From: Acidobacteriota bacterium
GTDB lineage: Bacteria; Acidobacteriota; Vicinamibacteria; Vicinamibacterales; UBA8438
Length of the DNA: 64,000 nucleotides
Assembly (NCBI GenBank): GCA_009838525.1
Contig: VXRJ01000011.1
Coordinates: 1-64,000, forward strand
Direction: 5' to 3'
In this document: positions 16,104 through 24,866 of the stretch, one piece after another
Layout: every line of letters starts with the position of its first letter
How positions within the stretch are numbered: position 1 is the first letter of the stretch
Translations under genes and position numbers: made by a program
The notes under the pieces: model-generated
The model's input: only the letters and a program-made list of their open reading frames with translations
Told to the model about the DNA's origin: nothing
Database searches by the model: none

Positions 16104-16949
16104 ATGCCCGTCATCGCCATTCATGGCGCCGGCACGCTGGGCGGCACGCTCGCCCGGACGCTTTCACTGCGCGGTCTCGCCGGCAAGATCCGCCTCCTCG
16201 ACAACAGCGGGGACGTGGCGGAGGGAAAAGCGCTCGACATCCGGCAGGCGGGACCGATCGAACGGTCCGACACGCGAATCGGCGGCGGCGCGCTGCCCGC
16301 CGACCTCGCCGAGGCCGACGTCGTCCTGCTCGCGGGACCAGTTGCCGGCGACGCGGAATGGAGCGGCGAGAAGGGACTCGACGCCCTCCAGCAGGTGGCA
16401 GAGATGAATCGGCGGGCGCTGATCGTCTGCGCCGGCGCCGGACATCGCGAACTGGTTGAACAGGGCGTAGCCACTCTCGGCATCGACCGGCGACGGGTGA
16501 TCGGATCCGCGCCCGAAGCGTTGCGCGCCGCCATCCGGGCCATCGTCGCGCTCGAGGCGGGCTGCCCCGCGTCGGAAGTGTCCCTTACCGTGCTTGGGGC
16601 ACCGCCGGACCGGGCCGTCGTGCCCTGGAGCCAGGCGACGGCCGGCGGGGTGTCGCTTGACGGAGCGCTCCCGCCGGCGGTCCTCGCCCGTCTCCGGACG
16701 CGGGTTGCCGCACTTTGGCCGCCCGGCCCGTACGCGCTCGCCGCGGCGGCGGCGCACGTCGTCGGTGCGGCGCTTGCCGGCAGCGGGCGCCGCCCCGCCT
16801 GCTTCGCCATGCCGGCTACGGAACGGCGCGGACCGGCCCGGGCGCTCGCCATGCCGGTGGAGTTGGCGGCGTCGGGCGTCGCCCGGCTGGTCGAGCCGCC
16901 ACTCAGCCCGCGGGAACGCGAAGAGCTGCAGGCGGCGCGGGCCGACTGA
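16104..16949 (+). CDS. malate/lactate dehydrogenase-like protein with degenerate active site
   Basis: The 281-residue protein opens with a Rossmann fold, MPVIAIHGAGTLGGTLARTL, and ends the second strand at LLDN. The family layout is recognisable (EGKALDIRQAG, ADVVLLAG, RRVIGSAPEAL, VVPWSQATAGGV). Key residues are absent. The proton-relay His of the GxHGD motif is replaced (LGAPPDRAVVPW), the mobile-loop arginines after AG are missing (AGPVAGDAEWSG), and the LDxxR motif reads EALRAAI. It is also about 30 residues shorter than MDH. It may bind NAD without MDH activity. The 3' end overlaps lipB convergently by 47 bases. Confidence 0.8.
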   Translation: MPVIAIHGAGTLGGTLARTLSLRGLAGKIRLLDNSGDVAEGKALDIRQAGPIERSDTRIGGGALPADLAEADVVLLAGPVAGDAEWSGEKGLDALQQVAEMNRRALIVCAGAGHRELVEQGVATLGIDRRRVIGSAPEALRAAIRAIVALEAGCPASEVSLTVLGAPPDRAVVPWSQATAGGVSLDGALPPAVLARLRTRVAALWPPGPYALAAAAAHVVGAALAGSGRRPACFAMPATERRGPARALAMPVELAASGVARLVEPPLSPREREELQAARAD

Positions 16950-17631
16950 TCCCCGCCTCGCTGACGGCGCCGCCCGTTGCGCGATCGAAGACCTCCCCGA
17001 ACGACTCGGCGACGGCGTCGGAAACCTGGTCGAGTTCCGGCTCGCCGCCGGTGAGCTGCGCGAGCGACGTTACGCCATGGCCGGCCAGGCCGCAGGCGCG
17101 GATCAGTTCGAAGTCCTGCAGGCGGGTGGTGACATTCAGGGCGAAGCCGTGCGACGTCACCCACCGCGAGAGACGAACGCCAATGGCCGCCAGCTTGTCG
17201 TTCCCTACCCAGACGCCGGTCAGTCCGCCGATGCGGCCCGCCTGGACGCCAAAGCGCTCCACGGCGCGGATGATCGCCTCTTCCAGATCGCGGACATAGC
17301 GATGGACGTCGCACCGGTCCGGCTTCAGCAGGAGGATGGGATACCCGATCAACTGCCCCGGACCGTGAAAGGTAATGTCGCCGCCTCGGCGCGTCTCGTG
17401 CAGCTCGATACCCCGCCGCGCGAGCTCGTCCGGCGGAACGAGCAGGTTGTCGCGGCGCGCGCCGACACCGAGCGTGACGACGGGCGGGTGCTCCAGCAAC
17501 AGCAGTTGATCCGGGATCCGGTCATGCTGGCGATCGACTACGAGCTGCTCCTGCAACCGCACCGCGTCGGCGAACGGGACGACGCCGAGCCGGCGGACCG
17601 CCAGCGGCCGGGCCGTGGACAGTCGTGTCAT
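16903..17631 (-). CDS. lipB: octanoyltransferase LipB
   Basis: The 242-residue protein transfers octanoyl from ACP to lipoyl domains, the first step of lipoate synthesis. Signatures are LEHPPVVTLG, RRGGDITFHGPGQLIGYPI, the Lys-containing NDKLAAIGVRLSRWVTSHGF and ACGLAGHGVTSL with the catalytic Cys. It starts 10 bases after the stop of the E2 acyltransferase gene, whose lipoyl domain is a natural substrate, so the pairing makes functional sense. LipA is not in the window. The last 15 codons overlap the convergent MDH-like gene. Confidence 0.95.
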   Translation of the reverse strand: MTRLSTARPLAVRRLGVVPFADAVRLQEQLVVDRQHDRIPDQLLLLEHPPVVTLGVGARRDNLLVPPDELARRGIELHETRRGGDITFHGPGQLIGYPILLLKPDRCDVHRYVRDLEEAIIRAVERFGVQAGRIGGLTGVWVGNDKLAAIGVRLSRWVTSHGFALNVTTRLQDFELIRACGLAGHGVTSLAQLTGGEPELDQVSDAVAESFGEVFDRATGGAVSEAGISRPAPPAALRVPAG

Positions 17632-17641
17632 GGCTCGACGG

Positions 17642-18898
17642 TTACAGTTGCGCGTCGTCGAACTGCTCTATGGCGTTCTTCACCACCGACATGAACCGGT
17701 CGGCGATCGCGCCGTCGATCAGCCGGTGGTCGAAACCAAGCGTCAGATAGCAACGATGGCGCGGCGTTATCGTGTCGTCATCGAGCACGACGGGCCGTCG
17801 CTCGACGGCGCCAATGCAGAGGATGGCCGCCTGGGGCTGATTGATGATTGGCATGCCGGCGATCGATCCGAAGACACCCGGGTTGGTGATCGTGAACGTG
17901 CCGCCCTGCACCTCGTCGGGCGAGAGCTTCTTTTCCCGGGCACGCGTCGCCAGATCGACGATCGCCTGACTCAGCTTGCCCAGGCTCTTCGCGCCGGCGT
18001 CGCGGATCACCGGCACGATCAGGCCCTCCCCGCCATCGAGGGCGACCGCAATCCCGAGCCCGATCTCCGAACGGTAACGCACCGAAACGCCATCCTCCGA
18101 GAGCGTCGCGTTCACAATCGGGACGGCCCCCAGCGCATCGACCACCGCCTTGGCGACAAACGACAGATAGGTCAACCGGATACCGCGCGCCGCGTAGGCC
18201 TCGGCGTGGGCGCCCAGCAACCCCGCGACATGCGTGAAGTCGACGTCGAAGATCGTGTGGACGTGCGCGGACGTCCGGCGGCTGGCGATCATGTGGCTTG
18301 CGATCTGCTGCCGCATGACCGACAGCGGCTCCACCCGCTCGCCTTTCGCGCCCGCACCCGCGCCCTCCGTGCCGCGGGCGGCCACATGCCCCAGGATGTC
18401 CTCGCGCGTGACGCGTCCACCTCCGCCGGTGCCGGGCACATCTGCCGGATCGACGCCGTGCTCACGCGCCAGGCGGCGAACCACCGGGGAAAGCCGCACA
18501 TCGCTGCCGCCCGTCGCAGGGTGCGCCGGCAGCGTCGCGCCGGGGGGCGACGCCGATGACGACTCCTCGTCGGCGGCGACTCCCGCCGGCGCCTCGGAGG
18601 CAGCCTCCGCAGCTTCTTTGGGCGAGGGAGTGGGCGCGACGCCCGCAGTCACCCCGGCGCCCGGCGCCGCGATGACCGCGACGACACTATCGACGGCCAC
18701 CGTCTCGCCCGCCTGCACGCGGAGCTCCGCCACCACGCCGCCAACGGGTGACGGAACCTCGGCGTCGACCTTGTCGGTCGAGACTTCGAAAAGTGGTTCG
18801 TCGCGATCGACAGACTCGCCGACCGCCTTGTTCCAACGAACGATAGTCCCCTCGGCAATCGACTCGCCGAGCTGAGGCATCAGGACGTTCGTAGCCAT
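17642..18898 (-). CDS. 2-oxo acid dehydrogenase E2 (dihydrolipoamide acyltransferase)
   Basis: The 418-residue protein has three parts. A lipoyl domain (residues 1-76) carries Lys43 in STDKVDAE. An Ala/Pro-rich linker leads to a peripheral-subunit-binding domain (SPVVRRLAREHGVDPADVPG...GRVTREDI). A catalytic domain follows (residues 190-418) with TFTITNPGVFGSI and the active-site FDHRLIDGA. The MPQLGESIAEG opening favours the succinyl- or branched-chain type, but the acyl specificity cannot be fixed from this window. No E1 or E3 gene is adjacent. The gene is followed by lipB, whose product modifies it. Confidence 0.92.
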   Translation of the reverse strand: MATNVLMPQLGESIAEGTIVRWNKAVGESVDRDEPLFEVSTDKVDAEVPSPVGGVVAELRVQAGETVAVDSVVAVIAAPGAGVTAGVAPTPSPKEAAEAASEAPAGVAADEESSSASPPGATLPAHPATGGSDVRLSPVVRRLAREHGVDPADVPGTGGGGRVTREDILGHVAARGTEGAGAGAKGERVEPLSVMRQQIASHMIASRRTSAHVHTIFDVDFTHVAGLLGAHAEAYAARGIRLTYLSFVAKAVVDALGAVPIVNATLSEDGVSVRYRSEIGLGIAVALDGGEGLIVPVIRDAGAKSLGKLSQAIVDLATRAREKKLSPDEVQGGTFTITNPGVFGSIAGMPIINQPQAAILCIGAVERRPVVLDDDTITPRHRCYLTLGFDHRLIDGAIADRFMSVVKNAIEQFDDAQL

Positions 18899-19008
18899 CG
18901 TCACCGCGTAGGCGGCGAAGCGGGATCGAACCGTTAGCGGTTCACGACGCCACCTGATTGGTCTTCAACGCTGCTCGGGAAGGCCGTGGGGACTCGGACG
19001 CGGGCGAT

Positions 19009-19296
19009 CTAGAGCACCACGTCCTTGAGCGGCTTTGCGATCCGGGCCTTAACCACCGTCTTGGCCGCGATCGTGATCGATTCGCCGGTCGCCGGATTCC
19101 GGCCGGTGCGCTCGGGCCGGTTCTGGAGAACCAACTTGCAGACCCCTGGCAACACAAATTCGCCGCACCGCGTCAGCTCAGCCTCCGCCAGGCCGGCCAA
19201 CTCATCGAAGAACGCGCCCGCGTCCTTCCGGGTGATACCCAATTTCTCCGCAAAGTGCGCGTGTAGCTTGGTCTTGCTCATGCGGCCGTCGGCCAT
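19009..19296 (-). CDS. HU/IHF family DNA-binding protein
   Basis: The 95-residue protein starts at MADGRMSKTKLHAHFAEKLG, preceded by a strong GGAGGGGGAC. It follows the HU fold: helices with GITRKDAGAFFDELAGLAE, the turn GEFVLPGVCKLVL, and the DNA-binding arm around RTGRNPATGESITIAAKTVV, ending AKPLKDVVL. The arm proline motif RNPxTG is intact. VLPGVCKL, with Cys, replaces the usual VxLxGFGTF, marking a divergent nucleoid-protein subfamily. It is monocistronic, upstream of the E2 gene. Confidence 0.92.
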   Translation of the reverse strand: MADGRMSKTKLHAHFAEKLGITRKDAGAFFDELAGLAEAELTRCGEFVLPGVCKLVLQNRPERTGRNPATGESITIAAKTVVKARIAKPLKDVVL

Positions 19297-19482
19297 CGGT
19301 GTCCCCCTCCCGGGTACGCGCGCTGGTAGAGGCTCGGCACGGCCGCGCACGCAACGGCACCGCGCCGAAAACAACGCGCCATGCTAGCGTGCGCCGTGTT
19401 CGGTGTCAAACGAATCGGTATACCGCATCCGCGCCCTTGCGGCATCGCGGGAGCCCCGCTTGCGGACTGCTAGAATCGGCCC

Positions 19483-19878
19483 ATGGGGCAGGGGGCACGC
19501 GGACCGGAACTGGCCGTCTCGGCCGGAGCCGCCGAGCACCCGGCCATTGAGACGTTCCCCAACCCATCGCCGGAACGCGATTACGAGATCGCCATTCGCT
19601 GTCCCGAGTTCACATCAGTCTGTCCCAAGACCGGCTTGCCCGACTTCGGCGAGATCCGGATCACCTACGTCCCCGAAGACCGCTGTATAGAGCTGAAAGC
19701 GCTGAAGTTGTATATGGTGGCATTCCGGAACCAGGGGATCTTCTACGAGGCGGTTACCAACCGCATCCTTGACGACCTGGTCGCGGCGTGCCGGCCGCGC
19801 CGGATGACGGTGGTGGGCGACTTCTCGGTGCGCGGCGGAATCTCGACGCAGGTGACGGCGGACTATGTACAGCCATGA
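19483..19878 (+). CDS. queF: NADPH-dependent 7-cyano-7-deazaguanine reductase QueF
   Basis: The 131-residue protein reduces preQ0 to preQ1 in queuosine synthesis. It is the short, unimodular form: [16 protein letters not shown] has the thioimide-forming Cys47, and [20 protein letters not shown] is the QueF NADPH motif, with FYE in place of FHE. The ending [12 protein letters not shown] is typical. The stop overlaps the next ATG (ATGA), so the metallopeptidase gene is translationally coupled. A TAGAAT box lies 7 bases before the start codon. No other que genes and no preQ1 riboswitch are evident. Confidence 0.95.
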   Translation: MGQGARGPELAVSAGAAEHPAIETFPNPSPERDYEIAIRCPEFTSVCPKTGLPDFGEIRITYVPEDRCIELKALKLYMVAFRNQGIFYEAVTNRILDDLVAACRPRRMTVVGDFSVRGGISTQVTADYVQP

Positions 19879-20846
19879 AGCCCATGCCGCGCGGGCGGCA
19901 CGCCGCCGCGCTCGCCCTCGTCCCGATCGTTGCCGCCGTCGCCACCGGCCGGATCGCTGATGCTCAGGCGCGGCTGCCTGAGCTCATCGTCGAAGCACCC
20001 GAAAGCCTCCGCGCCGTAGGCGATCAGGTGCGGCGTCTCGAGACGGAGCGGCTCGGCGCCGTGATGCGCCTGGTCGGACTCTCCGTTCCCGGGGACCCGA
20101 TTCGCGTGGCGGTAGTCCCGGAGGAGTCGCGCCTGGCGCGCGACCTGCCCGCGTGGGTCGCGGCGTTCGCCGATCCGGGGAACGACCTGATCGTCCTTTT
20201 TCCGGCGCGTATCGGTTCGTACCCTCACGACTCGCTGGAGATGGTTCTCCATCACGAGGCGGCGCATATCCTGACCGCGCGCGCGGCGGGCGGCGGACGC
20301 CTGCCGCGATGGTTCGACGAGGGGCTCGCCAGCGTAGCGGAACGGACGTGGGGGGTTGGCAACCGAACGCGCTTCCTGCGCGCCACGTTCTTCACCGGCC
20401 AGTTGACCGTCACCGAGATCGAGGGGCTGTTCGCGGGTGATGCGGCAAGCGTGGCGCGCGCCTACATCATTTCGCACGCGATCGTCCGCGACGTCATCCG
20501 GCGCCACGGCGCCTCGGTCGTGCCGCGGATCCTGTCGAGCGTCGCCGCGGGCGCGACGTTCGACAGCGCCTTCCTCGATGCGACCGGTACGACGGCTCGG
20601 CAAGCGGCGCGGATCTTCTGGCGCAGCGCCGGCGGCTGGGAAGAGTGGATCACGTTCGTGGCCAGTCCCTTCACCCTCTGGACCGCCATCACCACGCTGG
20701 CCCTGGCCGCGATCTGGCGCCACCGGCTGCGCCGGGCCGAGCGCCGCCGCGAATGGGAAATGGAAGAGGCCATCGAGCGGGAGCTCGATGCCTGGGACCG
20801 CGACGATCCGCCAGTCAGAAGGCTCAGAAGCGGACCCGACGCATGA
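19875..20846 (+). CDS. membrane-anchored gluzincin-type metallopeptidase
   Basis: The 323-residue protein starts at [20 protein letters not shown], with a signal peptide. The zinc motif [12 protein letters not shown] (HExxH) is followed by [12 protein letters not shown], whose Glu would be the third ligand; this layout resembles the peptidase MA family. A C-terminal helix ([16 protein letters not shown]) and a charged cytoplasmic tail [16 protein letters not shown] anchor it with the peptidase outside. It is coupled to queF by ATGA and overlaps the convergent DprE2-like gene by 23 bases. The substrate is unknown. Confidence 0.87.
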   Translation: MKPMPRGRHAAALALVPIVAAVATGRIADAQARLPELIVEAPESLRAVGDQVRRLETERLGAVMRLVGLSVPGDPIRVAVVPEESRLARDLPAWVAAFADPGNDLIVLFPARIGSYPHDSLEMVLHHEAAHILTARAAGGGRLPRWFDEGLASVAERTWGVGNRTRFLRATFFTGQLTVTEIEGLFAGDAASVARAYIISHAIVRDVIRRHGASVVPRILSSVAAGATFDSAFLDATGTTARQAARIFWRSAGGWEEWITFVASPFTLWTAITTLALAAIWRHRLRRAERRREWEMEEAIERELDAWDRDDPPVRRLRSGPDA

Positions 20847-21567
20847 TGGCGCGCGGCAGCCAGCGGACCACCAGCATTATCCAGCGCCAGACGGCGGGAG
20901 CGTAGACGACCGGCACGCCGCGGTCGATTGCGCGAACCACGCGGCGTGCGACCGGATCGGGATTGCCCGCGAAAGGCGGCGGCTTCAGGCCGGCGGTCAT
21001 CCCGGTCCGGACGAAGCCTGGCTTGACGCAGATGACGCGCAGTCCGTCGCGTGCGTAGCGGTGGTCGAGGCCTTCGAGGTACGCGGTCAGCCCCGCCTTC
21101 GTAGCGCCGTAGGTGACGACCGGCGTGCGGCCCCGGTCGCCGGCAACCGACGAGAAGACGCACAGCGAGCCGCCGCCGTCCGCCAGCAGGCGCCGGCGGG
21201 CCGCTTCGCAGAAGCCCACGGTGTTCGCGAAATTGACCGTTGCGAGCAGGCGCGCCGCGTCCGGTTCCGACGCGGCGAGATCGTCCTCGGTCGAGAAGTG
21301 GCCGGCGGTCACCACCACCGCGTCGATCCGGCCGAGCGCCCCCGCGGCGGCATCGAGCGCGGAAGCGAAGCTGTCGGGCCGCTCCAGATCGCAGTACGCC
21401 ACCGGCAACGGCTCGGGCAGCCCGGCCCGGACCTGCAGATCGCGAGCGGACGCCTCGAGGACCGCGCGGTCACGTCCCAACAGGCAGACCGCGTCGCCCC
21501 GTTCCGCGAGCCGCCTGGCTACGGCGCGACCCATTCCGCGCGTCGCGCCGAGCAGAACGACGTTCAT
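20824..21567 (-). CDS. DprE2-like decaprenylphospho-2-keto-ribose reductase (SDR)
   Basis: The 247-residue SDR starts at MNVVLLGATRGMGRAVARRL. It has the cofactor site GATRGMG, the catalytic Ser in VFSSVAGDRGR, YGATK, and the DprE2-like block YLEGLDHRYARDGLRVICVK with PGFVRTGMTAGLKPPPF. The C-terminal hydrophobic stretch [18 protein letters not shown] fits membrane association. Mycobacterial DprE2 is 254 residues. The ATG overlaps the stop of the DprE1-like gene (ATGA), so the two subunits are translationally coupled, as expected for a two-step epimerase that oxidises then reduces polyprenyl-phospho-ribose at C2. Assignment rests on motif and neighbour agreement. Confidence 0.85.
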   Translation of the reverse strand: MNVVLLGATRGMGRAVARRLAERGDAVCLLGRDRAVLEASARDLQVRAGLPEPLPVAYCDLERPDSFASALDAAAGALGRIDAVVVTAGHFSTEDDLAASEPDAARLLATVNFANTVGFCEAARRRLLADGGGSLCVFSSVAGDRGRTPVVTYGATKAGLTAYLEGLDHRYARDGLRVICVKPGFVRTGMTAGLKPPPFAGNPDPVARRVVRAIDRGVPVVYAPAVWRWIMLVVRWLPRAIMRRVRF

Positions 21568-22892
21568 GCCGGGTCTCCCAGCAGCCGGACCGACTGTGCG
21601 CTCCGGAGGCGGACTTCCGGATCCCAACGCCGCCGCACGGTCAGCCAGCGGTCAAGCCGCGGTTCCATCGCACGGAAGTGCTCCGGCCGCGTGAACGCGT
21701 CCTTGGCAAGGTAGATTCGCCCTCCCAGATCGACCACGAGCTCGTTCAGCGCGTCGACCAGATCCTGAATGCCGTCGCCGACCGGCAGGTCGAGCGCGAG
21801 GGACATTCCGCGCAGCGGGAACGACAGCAGTCCACTTCCCTCGTCTCCGCAGTTCTTGATTACGCAGAGAAAGACCGGTGCGCGGCGCCGGGCAATGCAA
21901 TCGAGCACCTGATGGACGCCCTCGACACCCCGCGAGTCGGGAATCACGCACTGGTACTGGGTCAGGCCGCGGGCGCCGTAGAGGCGGTTCCAGTTGCCGA
22001 TCCGGTCGAGGGGATAGAAGAAGCTGTAAGGCGACTCGACGGCCCGGCGTAGCCCACTGCCATGCCGGCGGTAGCGCAACGCGTTGAACAGACCGATCGA
22101 CGCCCGGTTGAGCAGCCACTCCGGCGCCTCGAACGGAACGTCGATCGCGGACGGCGCCGCCGGAGTCCCTTGCGGCGCCCGGTCGGCCCCGGCCCAGCGG
22201 CCCCGGTAGACGATTCCCCGTCCAAGCTGCGCGCCGCGCGCCAGCAGATCGGCCCACGCGACGGTGAAGGGCCAGTCCGCGCTCGAGTTTTCCAGCGTCT
22301 CCAGCAGCGCCTGGATGCCGGATGCCCGAACGCTCTCGCGCTCGATCCACGGAGAAGGGACGCGCGTGAGGCGCAGCGTCAACTCGAGGATGTGCCCCGT
22401 CAGGCCCATCCCGCCGACGGTGGCGTGGAACAGTTCCGCCTCTTCCCCACGTGAGCAGTCGACGATCCGGCCGCCGGCGGTCCGCAGGCGGAGCGCGTCG
22501 ACGAATGCTCCGACGCAACCGTCCACGTGATGGTTCTTTCCGTGGACGTCCGCCGCAACCATGCCTCCCAGCGTGACGTAGCGCGTGCCAGGGGTGACCG
22601 GCACGAACCAGCCGCGCGGCAGGAACAACTCGACGAGCGACGCCAGACTCACGCCGGCTTCCGCCCGGAGCCGGCCCGTGGTCTCGTCGAAGTCGATGAG
22701 GCGGTCGCCCAGTACCGTGCACGCGACTTCCGGCGCCGAGGGCGGGGGCAGCGACGCATCGCCGTACGACCGGCCAAGGCCTCGGAAGAGGATGGCTCGC
22801 TCGCTGAGCCGCACCAGGTCATCCGACCAGACCTCGCGGCCGGCGACGCCGACGCGCCCCCAGCCGCACACGGTGGATTCCGGACCCCTCAC
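21564..22892 (-). CDS. DprE1-like FAD-dependent decaprenylphosphoryl-ribose 2-oxidase
   Basis: The 442-residue flavoenzyme has a VAO/PCMH-type FAD domain (GLGRSYGDASL, FLPRGWFVPVTPGTRYVTLG, ADVHGKNHHVDG, ATVGGMGLTGHI) and a substrate domain (FFYPLDRIGNWNRLYG, LTQYQCVIP, GGRIYLAKDAFT, RLDRWLTVRRRWDP). All these blocks parallel mycobacterial DprE1 (461 residues), including the Lys of the AKD motif. The position of the benzothiazinone-reactive Cys387 (mycobacterial ICVDFP) reads LALDLP here, so the Cys is replaced by Ala. It lies 13 bases after the UbiA-type gene and overlaps the DprE2-like gene. Confidence 0.9.
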   Translation of the reverse strand: MRGPESTVCGWGRVGVAGREVWSDDLVRLSERAILFRGLGRSYGDASLPPPSAPEVACTVLGDRLIDFDETTGRLRAEAGVSLASLVELFLPRGWFVPVTPGTRYVTLGGMVAADVHGKNHHVDGCVGAFVDALRLRTAGGRIVDCSRGEEAELFHATVGGMGLTGHILELTLRLTRVPSPWIERESVRASGIQALLETLENSSADWPFTVAWADLLARGAQLGRGIVYRGRWAGADRAPQGTPAAPSAIDVPFEAPEWLLNRASIGLFNALRYRRHGSGLRRAVESPYSFFYPLDRIGNWNRLYGARGLTQYQCVIPDSRGVEGVHQVLDCIARRRAPVFLCVIKNCGDEGSGLLSFPLRGMSLALDLPVGDGIQDLVDALNELVVDLGGRIYLAKDAFTRPEHFRAMEPRLDRWLTVRRRWDPEVRLRSAQSVRLLGDPA

Positions 22893-22905
22893 GGCTGGTC
22901 ACCGC

Positions 22906-23772
22906 TCACGGCACGGTCACCGCTCCGACGCTGTAGAGCGCCGCCACGACCCAGCCGGCTCCGCAGGCAAGCAGCGACCGGGACGACAGCAGGACGTCCA
23001 CCGGGGCCGCGCCCGCTCCGTGCACGTGCACGATCCGCAGGTACTCGAGCACGCCGAAGACGACGAACGGCAGAGTCAGGAACTCACGCCCCGGCGCCAG
23101 CACCGGCGCGTCCATGCAATAGAGCGCGTAACCCATGATGGTCAGCCCGGCCGCGATCGTCAGTCCCTGTTCCAGGAACACCCGGCTGTAGCCGGCAAGA
23201 CTCGGCCGGTGGGTGTCGTCGACGCCGCGCAACAGATCGCCCCGCCGCTTGGCGAGGGCCAGGAATAGCGCGAGCGACGACGAGCAGAGAAGCAGCCAGC
23301 TCGATGGCGTCACACCGACCAGCGCGCAGCCAAGGAGCACGCGCAGAACGAAGCCTGATGAGAGGAGAGTGACGTCGACGAGCGGCAGGTGCTTGCCGTA
23401 CAGGGTGTAGACGAGCTGCAGGCCGGCGTAGCCCAGGAGTACGACGCCGGCTCCGGCCGGCGCGCCGGCGATGGCGAGTCCCCCGCCAGCGGCGGCCAGG
23501 GCGAGACCCAGGAGGCCGGCGGCAACCGGCGAGACCGCGCCGGCGGCGATCGGACGACGCTGCTTGTCGGGATGCAGGCGGTCGCGGCCGGCGTCCCACA
23601 GGTCGTTGAACACGTAGGCAGCCGAGCTGACCAGACTCATTGCCGCCAGCCCGACCACGACCACCAACGGTTCGAACGTCCCGCTCGCCCCGAGCGCGAA
23701 CGGCAGCGGCATCAGAACGAAGACGTTCTTCAGCCAGTCGCGGGGCCGGATCAGGCGGACGATTGCGGTCAT
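22906..23772 (-). CDS. UbiA-type decaprenyl-phosphate phosphoribosyltransferase-like protein
   Basis: The 288-residue polytopic membrane protein opens RLIRPRDWLKNVFVLMPLPF. The first Asp-rich site is NDLWDAGRDRLHPDKQRRPI (UbiA NDxxDxxxD). The second region reads AKRRGDLL with HRPSLAGYS downstream. That matches the pattern of mycobacterial Rv3806c (KRYAEL...RKSLESY) rather than quinone- or haem-type UbiA enzymes, which carry a second DxxxD. It should attach phosphoribose from PRPP to a polyprenyl phosphate. Its position directly upstream of DprE1- and DprE2-like genes supports this. About nine hydrophobic helices are visible. Confidence 0.86.
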   Translation of the reverse strand: MTAIVRLIRPRDWLKNVFVLMPLPFALGASGTFEPLVVVVGLAAMSLVSSAAYVFNDLWDAGRDRLHPDKQRRPIAAGAVSPVAAGLLGLALAAAGGGLAIAGAPAGAGVVLLGYAGLQLVYTLYGKHLPLVDVTLLSSGFVLRVLLGCALVGVTPSSWLLLCSSSLALFLALAKRRGDLLRGVDDTHRPSLAGYSRVFLEQGLTIAAGLTIMGYALYCMDAPVLAPGREFLTLPFVVFGVLEYLRIVHVHGAGAAPVDVLLSSRSLLACGAGWVVAALYSVGAVTVP

Positions 23773-23818
23773 CGATGCGCAGTGAACCTCACGCCACCGG
23801 CGGATTGCCCGCTGCTGG

Positions 23819-24781
23819 TCACCACGGGTCGAGGCCGAGCAGACGCGCCGGATTGCGCCGGATCATCAAGTCGATTGCCTCGCTCGAGACGCCGGCCTCG
23901 CGCATGGCGCTGATATAGGCGCGCAGGCCGTCGGGGTGCGGCGGGTTGCCCGCCTGGCCGAGGTCCGATGACATCACGAACGCCGACGCACCCAGTTCGT
24001 TGATCGCGGCGACGTAGTCCGCCACCGAGAGATCGCCCGAGTAGACGGCGAGCCAGTCGATCTCCATGATCGCGCCGGCGTCCGCCATCTCGCGCATCTG
24101 ATCCATCGTGGCATCCTGCCCGAAGACGTGCGTCATCAGGATCCGCTCCACGCCGCGGTCCTGCGCTTCCGGGATCAGGCGGAGCACCTCCTCGGGCGAC
24201 GAGTGCCCCATGGCCAGCGTCAGGTCATGTTCGGCGATCAGGTCGAACACGTCGAGCACGGCCGGCACCGGGTCGCCGTTCTCCAGAATGGACACGAACG
24301 GCGTCCCGCCGCCCGCGTCGGTGACGTAGAACTCCGCGTCGAACGTCGGCAGCCAGACCACCTTCCCGCGGCCGCCGGAGAACGTCGCCATCTGCCGGAC
24401 CGCCTCAGGGTTGATCCCGCCGACCGCACGGTTCAGCACCACGCCGCCGAAGATCTCGATGCCGTCGACTTCCGCCATCGCGATCGCGGCTCGGTCCGCC
24501 GTCATCGTGAAGTGGTTCTTCAGCAGGATGGCGCGCATGCCGGCCGCCTGCGCGAGGCGCGCCGCCTCAAGGTCATTGACCGAGCGGGGACGGGAGTCGG
24601 GACCGGCATGGGCGTGGAGGTCCACGACGCCGGAGAGAGACACCTCCGCCTGCCCCGCCGCCGCCATGCCAGCAGCCGCCACAACTCCGGCGGCGGCCAT
24701 CGCTCCTGCCAACACGGTAGTCAGGCGCCGCCGGGAGCGCCCGGCGCGCGCGGCGCGCGCGCTGCGTGTCGTCCCCATCAT
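23819..24781 (-). CDS. secreted amidohydrolase-like metal-dependent hydrolase (DUF6282-like)
   Basis: The 320-residue protein starts at the ATG at 24781, with GGAGG 8 bases upstream. A long basic N-region and a hydrophobic segment (LAGAMAAAGVVAAAGMAAAG) form the signal peptide. Metal-ligand candidates are DLHAHAGPD (HxH), GHSSPEE, MTHVFGQD and SSDLGQAG, in the order of the TIM-barrel amidohydrolase superfamily. LLKNHFTMTADRA and a C-terminal NPARLLGL are also typical. It lies 46 bases upstream of the UbiA-type gene on the same strand and may belong to that operon. The substrate is unknown. Confidence 0.8.
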   Translation of the reverse strand: MMGTTRSARAARAGRSRRRLTTVLAGAMAAAGVVAAAGMAAAGQAEVSLSGVVDLHAHAGPDSRPRSVNDLEAARLAQAAGMRAILLKNHFTMTADRAAIAMAEVDGIEIFGGVVLNRAVGGINPEAVRQMATFSGGRGKVVWLPTFDAEFYVTDAGGGTPFVSILENGDPVPAVLDVFDLIAEHDLTLAMGHSSPEEVLRLIPEAQDRGVERILMTHVFGQDATMDQMREMADAGAIMEIDWLAVYSGDLSVADYVAAINELGASAFVMSSDLGQAGNPPHPDGLRAYISAMREAGVSSEAIDLMIRRNPARLLGLDPW

Positions 24782-24866
24782 CGGTCGTTCCTCCGGGCCA
24801 TGCACTATCATAGGCGCACGGGCGCGGGGGACGGCAGCGCGGCGTCCCCCGTTCCGCCCCGCGAAC

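Noticed and set aside
19401-19482. preQ1 riboswitch upstream of queF
   Set aside because: The gap has no recognisable preQ1 aptamer, and queF is placed immediately after a TAGAAT-like box.
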